Assembly (NCBI RefSeq): GCF_021202945.1
Contig: NZ_JAJOYR010000004.1
Coordinates: forward strand, 50,282-105,739
DNA from: Stenotrophomonas sp. SY1
GTDB lineage: Bacteria; Pseudomonadota; Gammaproteobacteria; Xanthomonadales; Xanthomonadaceae
Length of the DNA: 55,458 nucleotides
Direction: 5' to 3'
The notes beneath the pieces are model-generated. The model ran no database searches. It saw nothing but the letters and a program-made list of their open reading frames with translations, and was not told where the DNA came from. The position numbers and the translations under genes are program-made. Within the stretch, counting starts at the first letter, position 1. The number at the start of each line of letters is the position of its first letter. Below are positions 55,438 through 55,458 of this stretch, in pieces.

Positions 55438-55458
55438 TGCGCCTCCAGGCATAGGCAG

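Overview
The window is a chromosomal segment of a Xanthomonadaceae bacterium, most likely Stenotrophomonas or a close relative. The basis is high GC, Xanthomonas-like protein sequences, the tmRNA tag ANDDNYALAA, a GTAG-ended palindrome like Stenotrophomonas SMAG repeats, a gene for a 'transmembrane repetitive protein', and a 41-residue L36. This is inference; no database search was run. From 1 to about 50.6 kb it is ordinary core genome, densely packed with many 4-bp start/stop overlaps. From about 50.8 kb to the right end it is accessory: a small mercury-transport operon followed by the first genes of a prophage-like element.

Layout. 1-8 kb: two identical tRNA-Arg genes; an alpha/beta hydrolase with thiD; a YoaK-family membrane protein; a lipoprotein with PhoH; PrxQ/Bcp with gcvR, divergent from dapA and a short BamC-like lipoprotein; fdxA; tRNA-Glu. 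8-14 kb: pcnB, folK, panB, panC, panD and pgi, covering RNA polyadenylation, folate and pantothenate synthesis and glycolysis, then a block of dispersed palindromic repeats. 14-19 kb: a RegB/RegA-type redox two-component pair; ispG with a PAP2 phosphatase; a GacA-type regulator followed by a structured, gene-free stretch. 19-26 kb: rne divergent from rluC; zupT; a TonB-like lipoprotein; phhB; nfuA. 26-37 kb: a large single-pass protein with 35-residue repeats, two c-type cytochromes, and an RND efflux operon of one adaptor and two unlike pumps. 37-41 kb: TraB-family protein, acetyltransferase and the aguB/aguA agmatine pathway. 41-50 kb: rpmJ, cmk, rpsA, ihfB, lapA, lapB and three surface-polysaccharide genes ending in galU. 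50.2-50.6 kb: ssrA (tmRNA).

Accessory end. merR diverges from merT-merP and a cysteine-rich GDCCVxC protein across a textbook MerR operator. No mercuric reductase is present. Beyond merR lie a tyrosine integrase, a small excisionase-like gene, a divergent membrane protein, a small phage-type protein and an HNH nuclease-like gene that ends near the window edge.

The most interesting items are: an 11-codon minicistron that links the folK stop to the panB start through a 15-bp hairpin; a stack of hairpins next to the gacA-like gene; the rne Shine-Dalgarno buried in a hairpin; an RND pump lacking two proton-relay residues beside one that keeps them; the mer operon without merA; and the periodic repeats of the transmembrane repetitive protein. 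No CRISPR array, insertion sequence or rRNA gene was seen.
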